In this document: piece after piece, positions 1 through 13,275 of the stretch
Numbering within the stretch: position 1 is the stretch's first letter
Layout: the number at the start of each line of letters is the position of its first letter
Source of the DNA: Helopsaltes ochotensis
Lineage: Eukaryota; Chordata; Aves; Passeriformes; Locustellidae
Length of the DNA: 64,000 bases
Assembly: GCA_013400155.1 (NCBI GenBank)
Contig: VXBM01000677.1
Location: 62,001-126,000, forward strand
Reading direction: 5' to 3'
Notes under the pieces: model-generated
The model's database searches: none
Seen by the model: the letters and a program-made list of their open reading frames with translations, nothing else
What the model was told of the DNA's origin: nothing
Program-made: the position numbers and the translations under genes

Positions 1-1651
1 CCAGTGCTCTACATTTTTAGTGTTGTGTTAAAAATGTGAAATGCAATAGACTTGCAAATGTGAACAATGTGAGAGTGCAGATTAAAATGGGATCTTGCAG
101 CTGGTGAGAATTTGGGTAATTGCACCCTTCTTGGGCAGCATGTGTGTGATGAAATGCTGTCCCTGAAGACTAGGGAGAGACCGGCAAGCTTGTGCAGTTT
201 GGAAGGACTTGTGTGAAGCCTTTAGCTGGAGGATTTGAAGTCCAGCCTCTGGAGAGAAAAGGTAGTAATCCCTCTTGAGCACTGGCTAGTTTGGAAGCTC
301 TGTTAGCAGCCAGAATCTGTTACGGCTGAGCAGCTCCTAAGCAAGTTGGATTAGGTTGATGGTGTCAAATGAGCAGATCTGCCTCAGCCTTTTGCTAGAA
401 GAGTGAGAGGGTGGCCCCTGAGCAGGGCCCTGACATGGCACTGGAGGGTAGCTCTGGGGCCTGGGGCTGGCGAACCCATGGCAGCTGGGGTGAGATGAGG
501 ACTTGGACTATCCAGGGCCATGCAAAACTCACACATCTGAAGCAAAGCTTTGCTGTGCAGGGAGTGAGTTTGAGTGGGAGGTGGGGGGGTATATGGTTTG
601 CATGAGCAGGTGTTGCACAGCTGGGGCTATTGTGTCCTCAAGCTGTACCATTAATCCTGGATGGTTCCTCTTTAAGGTGTCTCCAAGCAGAGAGGAGACT
701 TTGCAGACTGTGCCTCTGCAGATTCAGCACTGTGCTCCTGGTCATGAAAGCTCCTCTCAAAATAAGTCTGTCTGATAGTGGCTGCTACAGTTGGATGAAT
801 TACCTGGGCCTCAAGCCAAGCATCTATTTCTTATGTTAGTGGCTTGTAGCCGAAACCATATAAACAGCACTGTTGTGTCTGATGTGTTAAACACACAGGG
901 CTCAAATCGACACAGTGCAGGGGAAAGCTTTGTGTGATGTGCAGATGGAAATGTGTTTACGGCTGTGTTGCACAAGCATACAAACTGTGTACAAGCTTCA
1001 TTGTTTCCCCAGAAAGAGCAGGGAGTATTTTTCCTTCAAGATGCAGCCCACAATTGATGACAGGAGCGGCAAAAACCCACCACCACACACAATGTTTTTT
1101 ACTTAAGAATTGGCATTCCAGGAAGAAAGCAACCTCATTCCTTTTTGGAGAGGGCCTGGTCATGGTTTCCAGTGGAAGAGAAGGATATGTGAAAGCTCAC
1201 AGGGAATTAAATCTAGCTGGCTTACACGCAGAAGCTTGAAGACATCTTCATAATGGTCATGGAAAAGCAGCAGTGCCTTTCAGGCCATGCATGTGTTTGT
1301 AGTGACTGTGTCCTGCACATCTTTGCGTAGTGTGTAGCTGCAGGAAAGCAGCCTGGTGTGTCACTCCCTCCTGCCTGACACTCACATGGCAAAGCTGTGG
1401 TGATGGCTGGAGCATGAAGACAGGATGAGGGCTCATTTTGGATGTTTTGCATTATCACAGCAGTGCAGACAGGCAGTGGCCTGGAAGGACAGTTCTGGTG
1501 TTGGGTGTGTGGGTATTGGGCTACTTCTGGTGCTGTGTGTTTGTGTTGAGTGAGTACTATGTCTAAATGTCAAAATGAACTAATGAAATTCAGATTTGGA
1601 CGGTAACTCCAAAGTGCCTGTTCCAATCTGCACTGAAGGTACAATTGCACA

Positions 1652-2178
1652 TGTCATAGTTTAAACCCAGCCATCAACTCAGCCCCACACAGCTGCTCAC
1701 TCACTTCCCCTGCGGTGAGATTGGGGAGAGAATTGGAAGAGTAAAAGTGGGCAAAGTTGTGCGTTGAGATGTAGACAGTCTAATAAGCAAAACAAAACAT
1801 GGCATTTATTCACCACTTCCTATGGGCAAGAAGGTGTTCAGCCATCTGTCACGTTTAAAGGTTACTGAGGAAGACAGATGACATCACTCCAGATGTCCCC
1901 CCTGCTTCCTTCTGGTTTTGTGCTGAGCATGACACCATACAGTGTAGGGTATCCCTTGAGTCACTGAAGATCTACTGTTCCCACTCAATTTCTTGTCCAT
2001 CCCCAGCCACTCAGTGGTGGGGTGAGAGGCATAAAATGCCTTGATTCTGTGTAAATACTGCTTAGCAGTAGCAAAAACATCCTTGTGTTATCAGCATGAT
2101 TTTCAGCACAAATCCAAAACCCAGCCCCATCCCAGCAACTGTGAAGATAATTCACTCCATCGCAGCCAAACTGAGCAG
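1652..2178 (-). mobile_element. Diverged ERVL-type LTR, antisense to FLNB
   Basis: Read on the minus strand, this resembles by memory a common neoavian ERVL LTR: a GTTTGGCTG.GATGGAGT-like start, TTTTGGATTTGTGCTG, a TGATAACACA block, a TTTGCTACTGCTAAGCAGT block, ATGGTGTCATGCTCAG, and an end near GGGTTTAAACTATGACA. It is quite diverged. Ends are approximate and I found no clear target duplication. No retroviral coding sequence lies beside it, so it looks like a solo LTR. Confidence 0.7.
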
Positions 2179-5100
2179 AGCATGTTAATTACCTTTCCTG
2201 TTGCTTTCTCAGGGAAATGGTTGGAGAAAGATAGCTGGAATAACTGTCATGAAGCTGCAGAGGGCTGTAGCGCATCTGTAGCATGGTACCTGGGCTTATA
2301 TGTTTCAAAACAAGCCTGCATAGAGCAGTGCTGTTAGGTGCTCAAAATCAGAGATGATCAAAACTTAGACAAACCACAATTTTTTTGCAAAGCTAAAGTA
2401 ACTGGCAGGTTAGTTTCTGATGTTACTAACCCCAGACCACAAAATGTGCTCCAGTCCTCAGTACTTTGCTGCTGCAGTGCAGAGTGGAGATGGGTTGAGC
2501 TGTGCAGGGCTGCATGAATGGGAATTTCCTTTGAGCAGCCCTGTGCACAGTGAATCACAGTCAGTGTAGCAATTCTGGTTTCAAATGGAAAAAATTGAAT
2601 CTTGGTCTATGTTGTGGCCAAGGATTTCCCCAAACAGTAATCGCTTCTGATAATTTCAAATGTGTTGGTTTTGGCTTCGCAAGTCCATCCCTTGCAGCTT
2701 TTGTGCCTCACATTTGCTGCACAGAAGATGTTAGACAGCCCTATCTGAATAGACTCATTTATCTCGGCAAGACTTTACATACTGTTTCATAAAACTATCT
2801 TGACCTATTCACCGTGTGAATAAACACGTTGTTAGTAGCACAGAGGTCACTTTGGTGCCTGGAAATCTCTTCATTATTTGTTGCTTCTTTGGTCTTGCTG
2901 AGGCATCTTTTTTTTTTTTTGTAGCCCTATCTCTTGCAATTCTTTCATCTCCAATGCCTGAGGTGCCTGAGAGCGTACTTTTTTGTTGTCCCCTGCACTG
3001 AAGATTTGTTTTGTTCAGTAATGTGAGATACAGCACAGCACTAACCACTTGTCAGCTAATGCCTCAGCCAGCCTCTGGGAGGTCTTTTCATGAACTAGAC
3101 AGGTTTTTGACCTTGATGAGACCTGAAGTAACCTGTGAGATTTAGGATTACCTTAATCCTGCAGAGATGGCTACAGCACTCTTAGGCTTCGGAGATGATT
3201 TGTAGCTTTATGTCACTTGCAGTATTCTGGCACTACAGTTTTTTTTCAGTTCAGCCTTTCTGATTGAGGCTTGGCTTTCTAGTTATGTATACACATGTTG
3301 TGTTGTAAGGACATGATTCTTTTGTTTGCACGTGTGACTGAAACAATCTTTAGTTGATCGAACTCTTGGAGGAGTCTTTCTTGTGAGGTATAGACAGTTG
3401 TATATTCGACTAAAATTTTAATGTCTTACTTAAACTGAAACTCATTTTCTGTGAATTGACTAGCAGTGTTGCTGACTCAGATGCCGCTGTCTGCTCTGAT
3501 GGGAATGTTAAACCTTCCTGTGCTATGGTAGTAAATGGCAGTCAGAGTACTGACTTCTGGGGAGTGCAGACCTGGTGTAGGGTCATTCCTTTTTCTCTCC
3601 TGTCTTATGACTGGAGGAGGGAAATATTTGTGTCATGTCACTTGGTTTCAAAAGTTGAGCCAAGTGTTTCTCAGAAGTGTGACAAAGGCAGGAGGATGCC
3701 TTCTTCCCCCTCCCTCCCTCATTTAACAAAAATCCAATTCTGGCATGTTCACTCCCCACTGCAAGGACTTTCCTTCTCAAGTTATTCCTGGATGATTAAT
3801 TAGCACTTGGGTGCCTTGTGTTGTGCTGTCCCCGTGGCTTTCTGGAGCTTCCCTCCCACACACTACTGAACCTGGGTCTGCTGGGTATGAGTGTCTGTAT
3901 GGGTGCTATACTGAAGCCCTTCTCTACAGCCCCATCCTATGCTGCCAGATGCTGTCCAGGGGCTTTCCCAGTCCATCTGTTGTCTGTGAGGTTGATGCAG
4001 TCAGTCTTGGCAGTCTTGCTGCCAGCTATGCTGTCCTGGAGGATGGGGTGCTGCTTAGTCAACTTGAGCTCATGGGGAGCAGAATTGTCCCATGCAGGCT
4101 TGGGCTTCCTTTGCATAGTGTGAAGCGTTAAGGCTGTCTGCTCTGCCACGCAGCTTCCACTCATTCCTCCCTGGAAACGTGGATCTTTGCCATTGAAGGG
4201 GTTAAACATCACCTGCTGGTTCGGTGCTGGTGCAGGATACCTGCGCTGTCTGTCCCCAGCATAGGCATGTGGGAGCCACGGTGTCCCAGCCACTCCTAGG
4301 GCAGTAGCAACACCGAGGGGTGTTGGAATGAGCTGAGCAGCAGAGAATGTGCTTTGCTGGTGGAGGGGCTATGCTCACAGGGCCCATTGTGGGGTGGTTT
4401 TGGCAGTGATGCTGTGGGCAGCGTCATGGTGTGGCAGGCCCAGAGCCTGCTGTGCTACTAGCCATGTATGGGGTGAGAGCTGCAGGTGGGCAGGGGGATT
4501 GGAGGAATCCCCCTTGTAATGCCTCCTGTCCCCTGGCTGCCAGGTGCTCAGCTGCATCAGTTCTCAAGACCAGCCAGGGTTTTGGGGTCAATGTGGTGCT
4601 GGCACACTGCCTCACCAGGCTGGCGAGGGGCTTGCTGGCTTTGGACAAAGCAGCACTCATGGCAATTTGCTGCTCTACAAAGGCTGAAAATTCAGACACC
4701 TTCTTTTCTTCCCCCCTGCCCCAAAAAGATCTCAGATAATGAGTGCAGCATTCCTGTATGCTGATCAGCTGAGTTTCCGTGCAGCTGTGAGTGGGGACCT
4801 GCTTGGCAAGGAAGCAGCTGGGTCTGAAAGAGCCACTGTGAATGGCAGCTCTTACTGTTCTGTATTGCATCCTTGCTCACTGCTAATCCCATCTCAGCAG
4901 TGTGCCAGCAGTGCAGAGCCCTCCTGATGCTCACAGACAGTATTCACAGCAAGGGTTGGATGTGCACTAACACCTGTGTGTGTGTGGCTCTTCCTGGAAG
5001 TAAGAGTAAAGTGTTTACCTTTCCATATCCTAACTTCGGTTATGGGACTTCAGGCACCTAGAAACCTACCTGCTTTCAGACTGAAAGTATTAAGGAACAC

Positions 5101-8100
5101 ACCCGCAGTTTGATGTTTTCCCCCAACCACCTTAACAATTCCTAATCTTGAAATTCTTGACTTACCCTTCAAGCTCCCTTGGGTGATTTCAGTTTCTCTG
5201 GAGAAGCTGGGTTGGTTGCTGTTGCTGATGCTGGCTTAAACGTGCTTTGTGTTATGCCTTTCTCGTCTGGATGTGAGACATGAGTGGTCTCTGGGTACCT
5301 ATTAAGAAGTTGGGCAGAGCTATTTTAATATGTATTTTGCTCTTGAGAGCTCCATTGGTTTGATTCTTTTTATTCTTTACTGTATTAAAAGTCGTGTGAT
5401 ATCTTTTCTTGCCAAACCTGCACTCAAAGGACTGGATTTGAGCTTATTTTTTCAGTTGTCAGCCCCACCTCATGCAATCCTTTCTAGAGGCCCAACATGC
5501 ACCAATAGTCAGTACAGGGTGATGGATGCAGCAGTGGCCTGAAGTTCTCTGACTTGGTTTCAAATCTAGTTGAAGTAAACACTATTTTAATAGTTGAAAA
5601 TTCTCTGAAATGTAATGTTTAATATTTCAAATCCAAAGATTTTTCTCACAAAGGAATCTTACTACTTTTTTTTTTTAATAACCAGTCACCCTGATAAGCC
5701 TAGAAGAAAATGATTTCTGTCCCTTGCAAAAAAATAAAACCCCATATTCTTTTCCACCCTTCTGCCCATACTCAGATCACCACTCAGTCACTGTTCTTAC
5801 AATCCTCCAGTGAAAAGTCATTCCTTCTCTGGAAAACCTACCTTGTAAAAACCATAATGGATCTCTGAGTGTACATGATGTATCACTTAGACTTCCTAAA
5901 GATACACTTCTCAAGTGATGAAATCCCTGAGGCTCCTCCGTGAAGCTGAGAGGTGGCTGTGCCTTGACAGGGTGTGGGAGCTCAGTTATGAGCCAGTGAG
6001 CTGAAAGCCCAGGGAGCTCAGGTAAGCTGGGTGCTGAGGATCAGCTGTCCGAAGGTCACAGCACCACCTGCAAATGCTGCTGAGAAGCAGAGATGCAGTG
6101 GAACTGGAGAATGTAGCAGTTAGAAGCTGGCAGGTCACAGCCAGGTATTCACAAAACCAGCCTGAGTTCTACCAGCTCTGTGCGATAGGCACAGCCTGTG
6201 CTTCTGTGGAGCGAGCGCTGGACGTGGCAGGACACAAATGATGTACTGAACCCTGAGGAACTGGGATGTAGACCCGGGCTTAAGGGACACTGGCAGAAAT
6301 AGTTGTAGTATGTTCCCAAAGCACAGAGGAACCCCTGTAATTGATTTAAGACATATTATCCCTACAGAGGATGTCGCTAATGTTTTTAGCAGGCACAGTA
6401 AGCCTGTGAACATGTACTGTATGCTTCAGCAAAGGATTTCCTTTGGCAGCTTGCTCCATTTCATCTGCATATTTCTGTTTGGCGTATGGCTCTGCGCAGT
6501 GTGGTGTTTTCTCCGTTCCAGAAGATTGACCCTAATCATTGCTTAATTTTTCTGTTTCATAGCTGCTATAGCTATTTAACAATAGATGAAAATAATTAGA
6601 GGTGGGGAAATGCTCAGACATTTGAAGACACTAAGATTGTTATAGTCTCTTCATAACTGATCCATAATTGAGACGAACTTTGTATGTGCTATACAAAATT
6701 CCTTCCATGCCTGGAAATAAGGAATAAGGGTTGTTGGTGAGACTTCTCCTTTGTTTTGTATTGAGAACCATGTATTTGGTTTCTCCCTACATATAAGGCA
6801 TAGAAAAAACTTTAAACATGCAAGATGTAAACAATGAAGAGAGAGACCACTTTTTAGAGAAGGTGGATGCAAAAATACTGGCAACAGTGCTGGTTGTGGT
6901 TTAACTTCTCAGTGTGAAAATGAAAAATCAACAGTCAACAACAAGGCTTCTGAGATGGCTCTGTGAGCTAGTGAACAAGCTGTGTTGATGGCAGTCTCAG
7001 CCATGAAACTTTGAAAAAAAAAATCACTACTCAAAAGCTGCTTTTTCAGTCCTTCATTTGTTTTGCAATACTTCCACAGTCTGTATGACTACCTTGATTT
7101 AGTAAGGAAGCTGTCTGCTTCAGTAGCTTGTTTCCACTAATTGTCCAGCAGAGCTTGCAGCTCTGCTGTGGGGCAAAGTTTAAGGAACTTTGGGTTCCTT
7201 TACTACCACAGTTTGGGTAGTACTTATGTTTAATCTGAATGCAGAGCAGACTTGCACATGAGCAGAAGATACCAGTCATAAACTTGTTTATAATGTTTTT
7301 CTTTTTTAATTGTAGAATTATAGATCGAATAAAGGTCATGTAGTTCAAGCCATGTGTTCCAAGTAAAATTAAGGGATTTCTACAGGAGTAGATAAATGTG
7401 CAAGCTTCAAACTAGTGCCAGGTTTTAGTTCTGGCACTGGTTCCTGGGGCATCTATAAGCACAAATGCAGAGGACCAAACATTGGCAGTTTTCTACTTGG
7501 TAGGTTGGGTTAGGAAGTTTTTTGTGGCCCAAACCATAAAAATGACACACATTTGTCTCAAAATGGACGCGTTGCTGGCTCAGAATACACTCCTAGCTGA
7601 AGTCTTGGCACTTTGACATCTTTCTTTTTGCTTTGAGGACTGTGATTTTAGCAGTCCAAGTGTAACATATCGTGTTAGTATTTTAGTATAGAGCAATAGT
7701 TATAAATCAGTTGAAGCAGTTGAAATTTGGTTTCTTTTCAGGACCGAGACCAGTGGTATGTACTGCTGGCCTACAGAATTGCCATAATCCATTTTTTGGG
7801 CTGGTTGCCACTTAGTTGATAGGATAATAAAAGTGGAAGAATTACAATCTAGACTCAGAGGTGTGATGGGGGAAGCAAGTGAGCTCTGGTTCAGCCTGTT
7901 TTATTCTTCACCCTACTAGACAGCCACTTAATAGCTGACTAGGAAGCAGGATACTTCTACATAAAACTTAATGTTGAAGACTATATATTGGTATCTTCTT
8001 TTTTCTTTTTCTTTTTTTTTAGGAAAGTGCGTGCTTGCTTATTCAATACAGTTGTTGATAATGCAGAACAGCTTAAGTTTGGCTGGCAGGTTTTTCCCAG

Positions 8101-10410
8101 CAGTCAGCATGTACATTGTGTTGAGATGCAAGCTGACAGCAGGACTGCAGCAGTGGGCTGACAGCAGCCCTTCCCTGCAGACAGCTCCTGCCTGCCTGCA
8201 GCTGAATGGGGGCTGTGTCTTGCTGATGGCTGCTGCTATTTTGTTGATGTTGAAATGTCACTGGGTACTTCTAGAGGAGGAAAGCAAGTGGGAGATGGAG
8301 AGTTGAAGTTCAAATGCACGTTGAACAGTGTATGTGGGAAGGAAGATTTGTGTTAAATCTGAACTTGAATGTTTCTTTGTTTTTTGCTTCTTGGTGGTTC
8401 ATGCTTGGACAGCATGTCTAACCATAAAAACTTGCAGACTGTCTGAAAGTGGTCACCTTACAGCATTCAAGGTTTTGGAGTCCACATCAAGTGTGTCAGG
8501 AGAACTTGCATATCACACCCACAAAATTCCTAGTTCTAATAATAAAAGAACCCCAAACCCAGCAAAACCAGCACAAAATCCTCTTTCAAGACCCTTCATT
8601 CATTGGTTCTTCTAGATGGCATTTCTAAAGTTGCCTGTTTCCAGTTGAGCTAAAGTCCTCCCAAGTACTAATATGAAGCAAGAGGGAGGGCCTGTGGTGT
8701 GGATTCCTGGTTCATGCCTGGGCTTCCCATAAAAATGTGCCCTTTGAAAGTAGAAGTCCAGTGACTGTCAGCAGATATGAGTCAGCTGTGCAGGGACTTT
8801 GATCTCCAAAGCACACATCTCCTACTGGGAACCAGGGAACATTGCTCTCTGACACACCTGTGAGAGCATCTTGCAGATGTTAACATAAGCACTGTGACAT
8901 GAATAAAACAAATTTAACAGATGACCATGCTTTCTCCAAGAAAGGTTACATTAAAGCTGTCTACAATGATGCTGTAAAGAGCTGCTTCAGCCCTACTAAA
9001 TGATCTTGGCAGATGAGATCCAATAGCTTGCTTCCTCCAAGCCACAGGAAGGCAGAGACCAGTGGCTGTCTCCTGCATGGAGAGGGCTCCTTTAATCTGT
9101 GGAAATGTGGCTGGTGCTACGAAGTAAACATGCTCTCACAACTGAAAGCAGGCAGTTTGTTCCTGTCCACCTAACTCATTGAAGCTGAAAGCCAAATGCA
9201 GCTGAGGGTAGTGGAGATGAATTTTCAAGGGGCCAAGCTGTTTGGTTCAGAGCCATTGACCACAAGTGTTCATCTCTATGTTGTAAATTTACTATAACCT
9301 TTAGTGGAGCAATTAAGAAATGTGACTTTAAAGGCTCTGTAAAGCATTGATTGTGTGAGTAATAACTATGCCTAAAAGTAATTTTTGTCATAGGAAAGCA
9401 ACAGTGGAAATCTGCTGTTTATATAATCTGTTTTCCAGCCTGAGATGGCCGGAAAGTGTCTAGAAGCAGACCAGTGAATGGAGGGAATTCAGGGGCAAGC
9501 CAACTGAGCTGTAGTAGGTACAAGCAGGGCCTGCAGTAATGATTATTCATGCTTAGGTGTCATTGGAATATATTATTTTTTCCACTATCCCAACACCTTG
9601 GCAGTATTACACTGACAGTGTGCACTCAGAGCTGGTGGGGGATGCTTGCAAATTTGGTTGTACTAAGAGTATTCTCAGGGCTAGCTCTGTGCTCCCTGTG
9701 TAGGACCTAAATGGAGGCATGTCTTCCTGGTTGCCACTTTTATCTTAAAGCCCAAGATGCAATGCATATTTTTGATCAATTAATGAAAAAGGCAGCCCTA
9801 AAGCAGAGGCTCTTCTGGCGGGGCTGAGTGTTCAGGTGGAGCTGAGCTTTACAGCAGTGCATGGAAGATAAGCGTGCTATGAGCTGGACTTTGGTCTTCT
9901 CGTGGTCATGGAGGTCTCTTTTATATAGTGATAGGAATCAGCCAGTGCTGGGAGTGGGGTGCTGTGAGAAGGGCATGCGGGCAGCTCTGCTGGGTGCTAG
10001 TAAGGTCTCGTGTCCTACCCAGGAGTTCTTCCTCCCTACTTCGCACCCCAAATGAAAGCAGGCAATCCCTCCTACTTAGCTTGGAAAAAATTACGTAATG
10101 AGATCCCTATGCCTGTCAGGAAGCTGGGAGGCTGTGAGAGCTTACTAATTTGCTACCAAAGTGCCGTCGTGGCAATGGCACCAGCCCCAGAGAGGAAGAG
10201 CTGTCCTGTTCCTGTGATGACCTTTTCTTGTCATCAGGGCAGCAGCCCTATGCCCAGCCTCTCTGGATGAGGCTGGTGAAATGGGATATTCTTGCTGTTG
10301 CTGTGAAGCCTGTACAGGCTGTTTTTCCCCAGGTCAAGGACCACAGCCCAGGTGTGCCTTTGGAGGGCCAGTGGGGTGCTGGGGGAAGCTCTGAGCTTCA
10401 GAGTGCAACA

Positions 10411-10463
10411 TATTATGTGCTATAAACATTATGTGCTATAACACCATTTATGTGCTATAAACC
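10411..10463. repeat. Short tandem repeat, about 3 copies of a 16-18 bp unit
   Basis: Three near copies of ATTATGTGCTATAAAC lie head to tail. The second carries a small insertion and the third an extra T. It is intronic, with no coding or regulatory meaning I can support. Confidence 0.8.
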
Positions 10464-11198
10464 TAAAATGAGCCATTCTTTATCTCAATGTGTATGTAGT
10501 GTTGTACTCAAGGTGGTTCTGTCCTGCTGGCTTTCCTCTGTGGAAATGCTGGATAGCTTTTTGAAATGAGCTTTCCTGTAGCATACTAAATCATCGCTGT
10601 GTCCCTCTAGTAAAAATGCTGAGGTTGTTGTAAATCTGAAATTGAATCTTGGTGGCATTTCTGGAGCAGAGATGGCTTGGCTACTGGTGTGCTCCAGCAC
10701 CACAGTATGACCTGGTGGTTGTGCTATGGGGTGGGATGAAGGAGCTGCTGGCATGGGGGGAGGGAAGGCACTGACCAGTCTGTAGCTCAGCTGGGAAGAG
10801 GACAGAAATGGGTAACAGTAGGGCTTGTTTAGTTGTTGCTAGGAGACCCACTGCTTATGTGATGTGGACTTTTATCTTGGAACCTGTAATTAAAACCCAC
10901 TATGGCTTAATCACCCCATAGCTATCTATTGTGTACCTTGGACTGGATGTGCAATCAGCAGCCAGTAGTCAAGTGGCGGACACATATCATAATCCTGTAA
11001 GATTAGTCAAAACTGATATTAAAAAATCCCATACAAATCTGAGTGAAAACCAGACACTAACTAGCCAGAAAGTCTGAATGCCATTCAAGGTCTGAAGTTA
11101 CAGTGTTATCTGTTTAGGACATACTGCTCTATTGTGAAACCATGTAAATATTAACTGCTTTGCCTGAGCGTTGGGTTAAAGGGTGATTACTGTTCTTG

Positions 11199-11546
11199 TA
11201 TCGTTACAATTCGGGACTGCAGAATAATGATACGAAACTCCGAACCTTCTTCGGAGGGCAGATAGTGAAAATTTATTGGAAGACAGATTGCTTTTATCCA
11301 GTGTTTTGGTACAATCAATATGATTGGTCGTTAGAGCATACACTTCTTTCTAAACATTTTTGCTAGTAAACAAGTTGGAAAAACACCAGGTGTCAGGAGG
11401 AGGAATATTTACAAGGATTGTTTTGGGTTCCTCCTTATGATTTTCCCAGGCCGAAGTGAGAGTGTTTTTCACTTGGCTTTCCCACAGGCTCCAAGCTAGT
11501 GCCTGAAGCCTAAAAATCTATTTTCTGACCACTGTCAATCCCCATA
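11199..11546 (-). mobile_element. Solo LTR, copy 1 of a four-copy family
   Basis: This 348-bp element is flanked by the perfect 6-bp direct repeat TTCTTG (11193-11198 and 11547-11552). It is a relative of the elements at 17629, 27853 and 39031. On the minus strand it runs from a GGGGATTGACAGTGGTC-like start to a CCCGAATTGTAACGATA end and has an AATAAA-type signal in the usual place, about 80 bp before the end. The 6-bp duplication fits class II (ERVK-like) integration. There is no internal retroviral sequence. It lies in intron 1. Confidence 0.88.
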
Positions 11547-13026
11547 TTCTTGGTCACGATTCTGTATAATCACTTGTTTTGAAAGTGAGTAGATCTTTTT
11601 GCATTGACAAGATGGTGCTGGATGTCTCTACAGCTGAAGAGGAACAGGTAAGGCATGCCCAGTGGGTGTTGGGCACCTTGGAGGACTTTGGCTGTTAACA
11701 CTCTGAATGTGAAGCGTGCAATCTAGTTACAGAACACTTTTACTTTGCTAGCTAGGACTTTGTAAGATTCCCGTAAAATAATTCTGGTAGCATGAAAGGG
11801 AGTTTATACAGCTGTAATTGTCTTTAGTCCAGTGTCTGCTGCAGGAGCTGGAGAAGAGACAAAAGCTTCCAGGTCACTTGTAACTTCTGTTGACTGAAAA
11901 GGGATTTCTGTAACAGTTTGCACTTTAAATGGAGGAAGGAACCAAAAATGCTGTGCTGTAACATTCTGCTGTGAATAAGAGGAACTGTCAGGCTGAGAGC
12001 ATCCTGAAACATTGCAGAAGAACTTGGGTTTGGGTGAGCTTGACAAGGCTGGAAGCTGTTAGCAGTGTAATACAACCTGAGTTACAACTACAAGCTCAAA
12101 GGGAGGGAGCACATCCAATCTGTGACTCATTAAAGCTAAAGTAACTTGTGCGAGAATTTGCAGAACTGTAGTGGTCACTTCATAAGGCCAAACTGATGCA
12201 GAAAGGCATCCTTCCCCCGCAGGATTGCTTACAAAAATGTGATCTTGATACCCAGCGGCCTTAAATGTAGCTCCATAATGTGTCTTAAAGCAGAACAGCA
12301 GCATGGCCACTCTGGTGATAAATTTTTCTTAAGATGGATGATATGGAAAAGCCAAAGCTGGCTCTTCTTTTCTGTATCTCTGAATTTGTAGTGTGAAGGG
12401 ATGATGTAGTGTGATGGTGCAAAGGCTTGTCCATGAACCTCCACTGCCCATTTTGCTGATCATACAGGTCTTGATAGATCCAGACCAATTCCAAACTCTG
12501 TATTTGCTTGTCTTCACTACTTAGCAGCACTTTATTTTCTTCCCTGCCATTTTTAGGGCAAGTGATTGATGTGTGTGGGAGACATGTCTCTGTATATAAA
12601 TGCTGTTTCCTAAATGATACTTTTATATATGCCCTCGAATGTATCGTGCCTATTGGGATGCTGGTTTTGTGACCCCTATCACATGCTGTTTGGCCTTTTT
12701 CATAAAATACAAATGCTGTTACAAAATACCTGGTGATACTTTCCAAATCAAAATACCTGAGATCTTAAACTGCCACTTCTCCTGAGCTGAGATCATAAAG
12801 CTGAAGGGCAAGTGTCAACTGGAGAGCACCAAGTCCTTTGACTCCTCTCTTTTCATCCTGTCTAATGCTTCCTGTGAGGAATGGTGTCTCTACCTAACAA
12901 ATGCCTGCAGTGATCTGGGTCAATTTTCTTGTCCTTGATTACCTGTGCATGAGTGCAGGCACACTGTTTTAAAAACACTCTTCTTTAGAATGGCAAATAA
13001 TCAGTTGTATGTCCTTGGTCTCCCAG

Positions 13027-13275
13027 ATAGTAAAGCCATAGTTGATGGAAACCTGAAGCTGATCCTTGGCCTGATATGGACCCTTATCCTCCACTACTCC
13101 ATTTCTATGCCAGTGTGGGAGGATGAAGGTGATGATGATGCAAAGAAGCAGACACCTAAGCAGAGGCTGCTGGGCTGGATCCAGAACAAAATTCCTTACC
13201 TGCCAATCACAAACTTCAATCAGAACTGGCAGGATGGCAAAGCGCTGGGTGCTCTTGTGGACAGCTGTGCTCCAG
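13027..13275 (+). CDS. FLNB: FLNB exon 2: end of CH1, start of CH2
   Basis: Acceptor CCCAG and donor CCAG/GTAAG. The first two bases complete an Asp codon begun in exon 1 (phase 1). The exon encodes DSKAIVDGNLKLILGL and LHYSISMPVWEDEGDDD, the last helix of CH1 and the inter-CH linker, then KQRLLGWIQNKIPYLPI and FNQNWQDGKALGALVDS, the first helices of CH2. Human-like residues are about 97-181. An upstream in-frame ATG at 12945 is intronic. Intron 2 (986 bp) follows and contains a CR1 fragment. Confidence 0.96.

Larger units (their letters stand above)
1..13026 (+). other. FLNB intron 1 (3' part)
   Basis: This is the non-coding sequence upstream of the first coding exon seen. No stretch encodes the expected filamin exon 1 (the N-terminal CH1 half), so the window opens inside intron 1. 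It holds an old LTR (1652-2178), a short tandem repeat (10411-10463), a solo LTR (11199-11546) and homopolymer tracts such as the T run near 2910. I see no other gene. The intron ends with a polypyrimidine-poor but valid CCCAG acceptor at 13022-13026. Confidence 0.8.

Noticed and set aside
7300..7375. Possible reverse CR1 end (GTAGAATTATAGATCGAATAAAGG-like)
   Set aside because: The match to the CR1 end is too weak and short to support by eye; a repeat search would be needed.
12945..13026. In-frame upstream ATGs (12945 and 12990) giving an extended start to exon 2
   Set aside because: A valid acceptor at 13025-13026 with the phase expected after filamin exon 1 explains the sequence. The extra residues have no filamin similarity.
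1..13026. FLNB exon 1 (N-terminal CH1 half)
   Set aside because: None of the expected CH1 residues appear in any frame, so the exon must lie upstream of the window.
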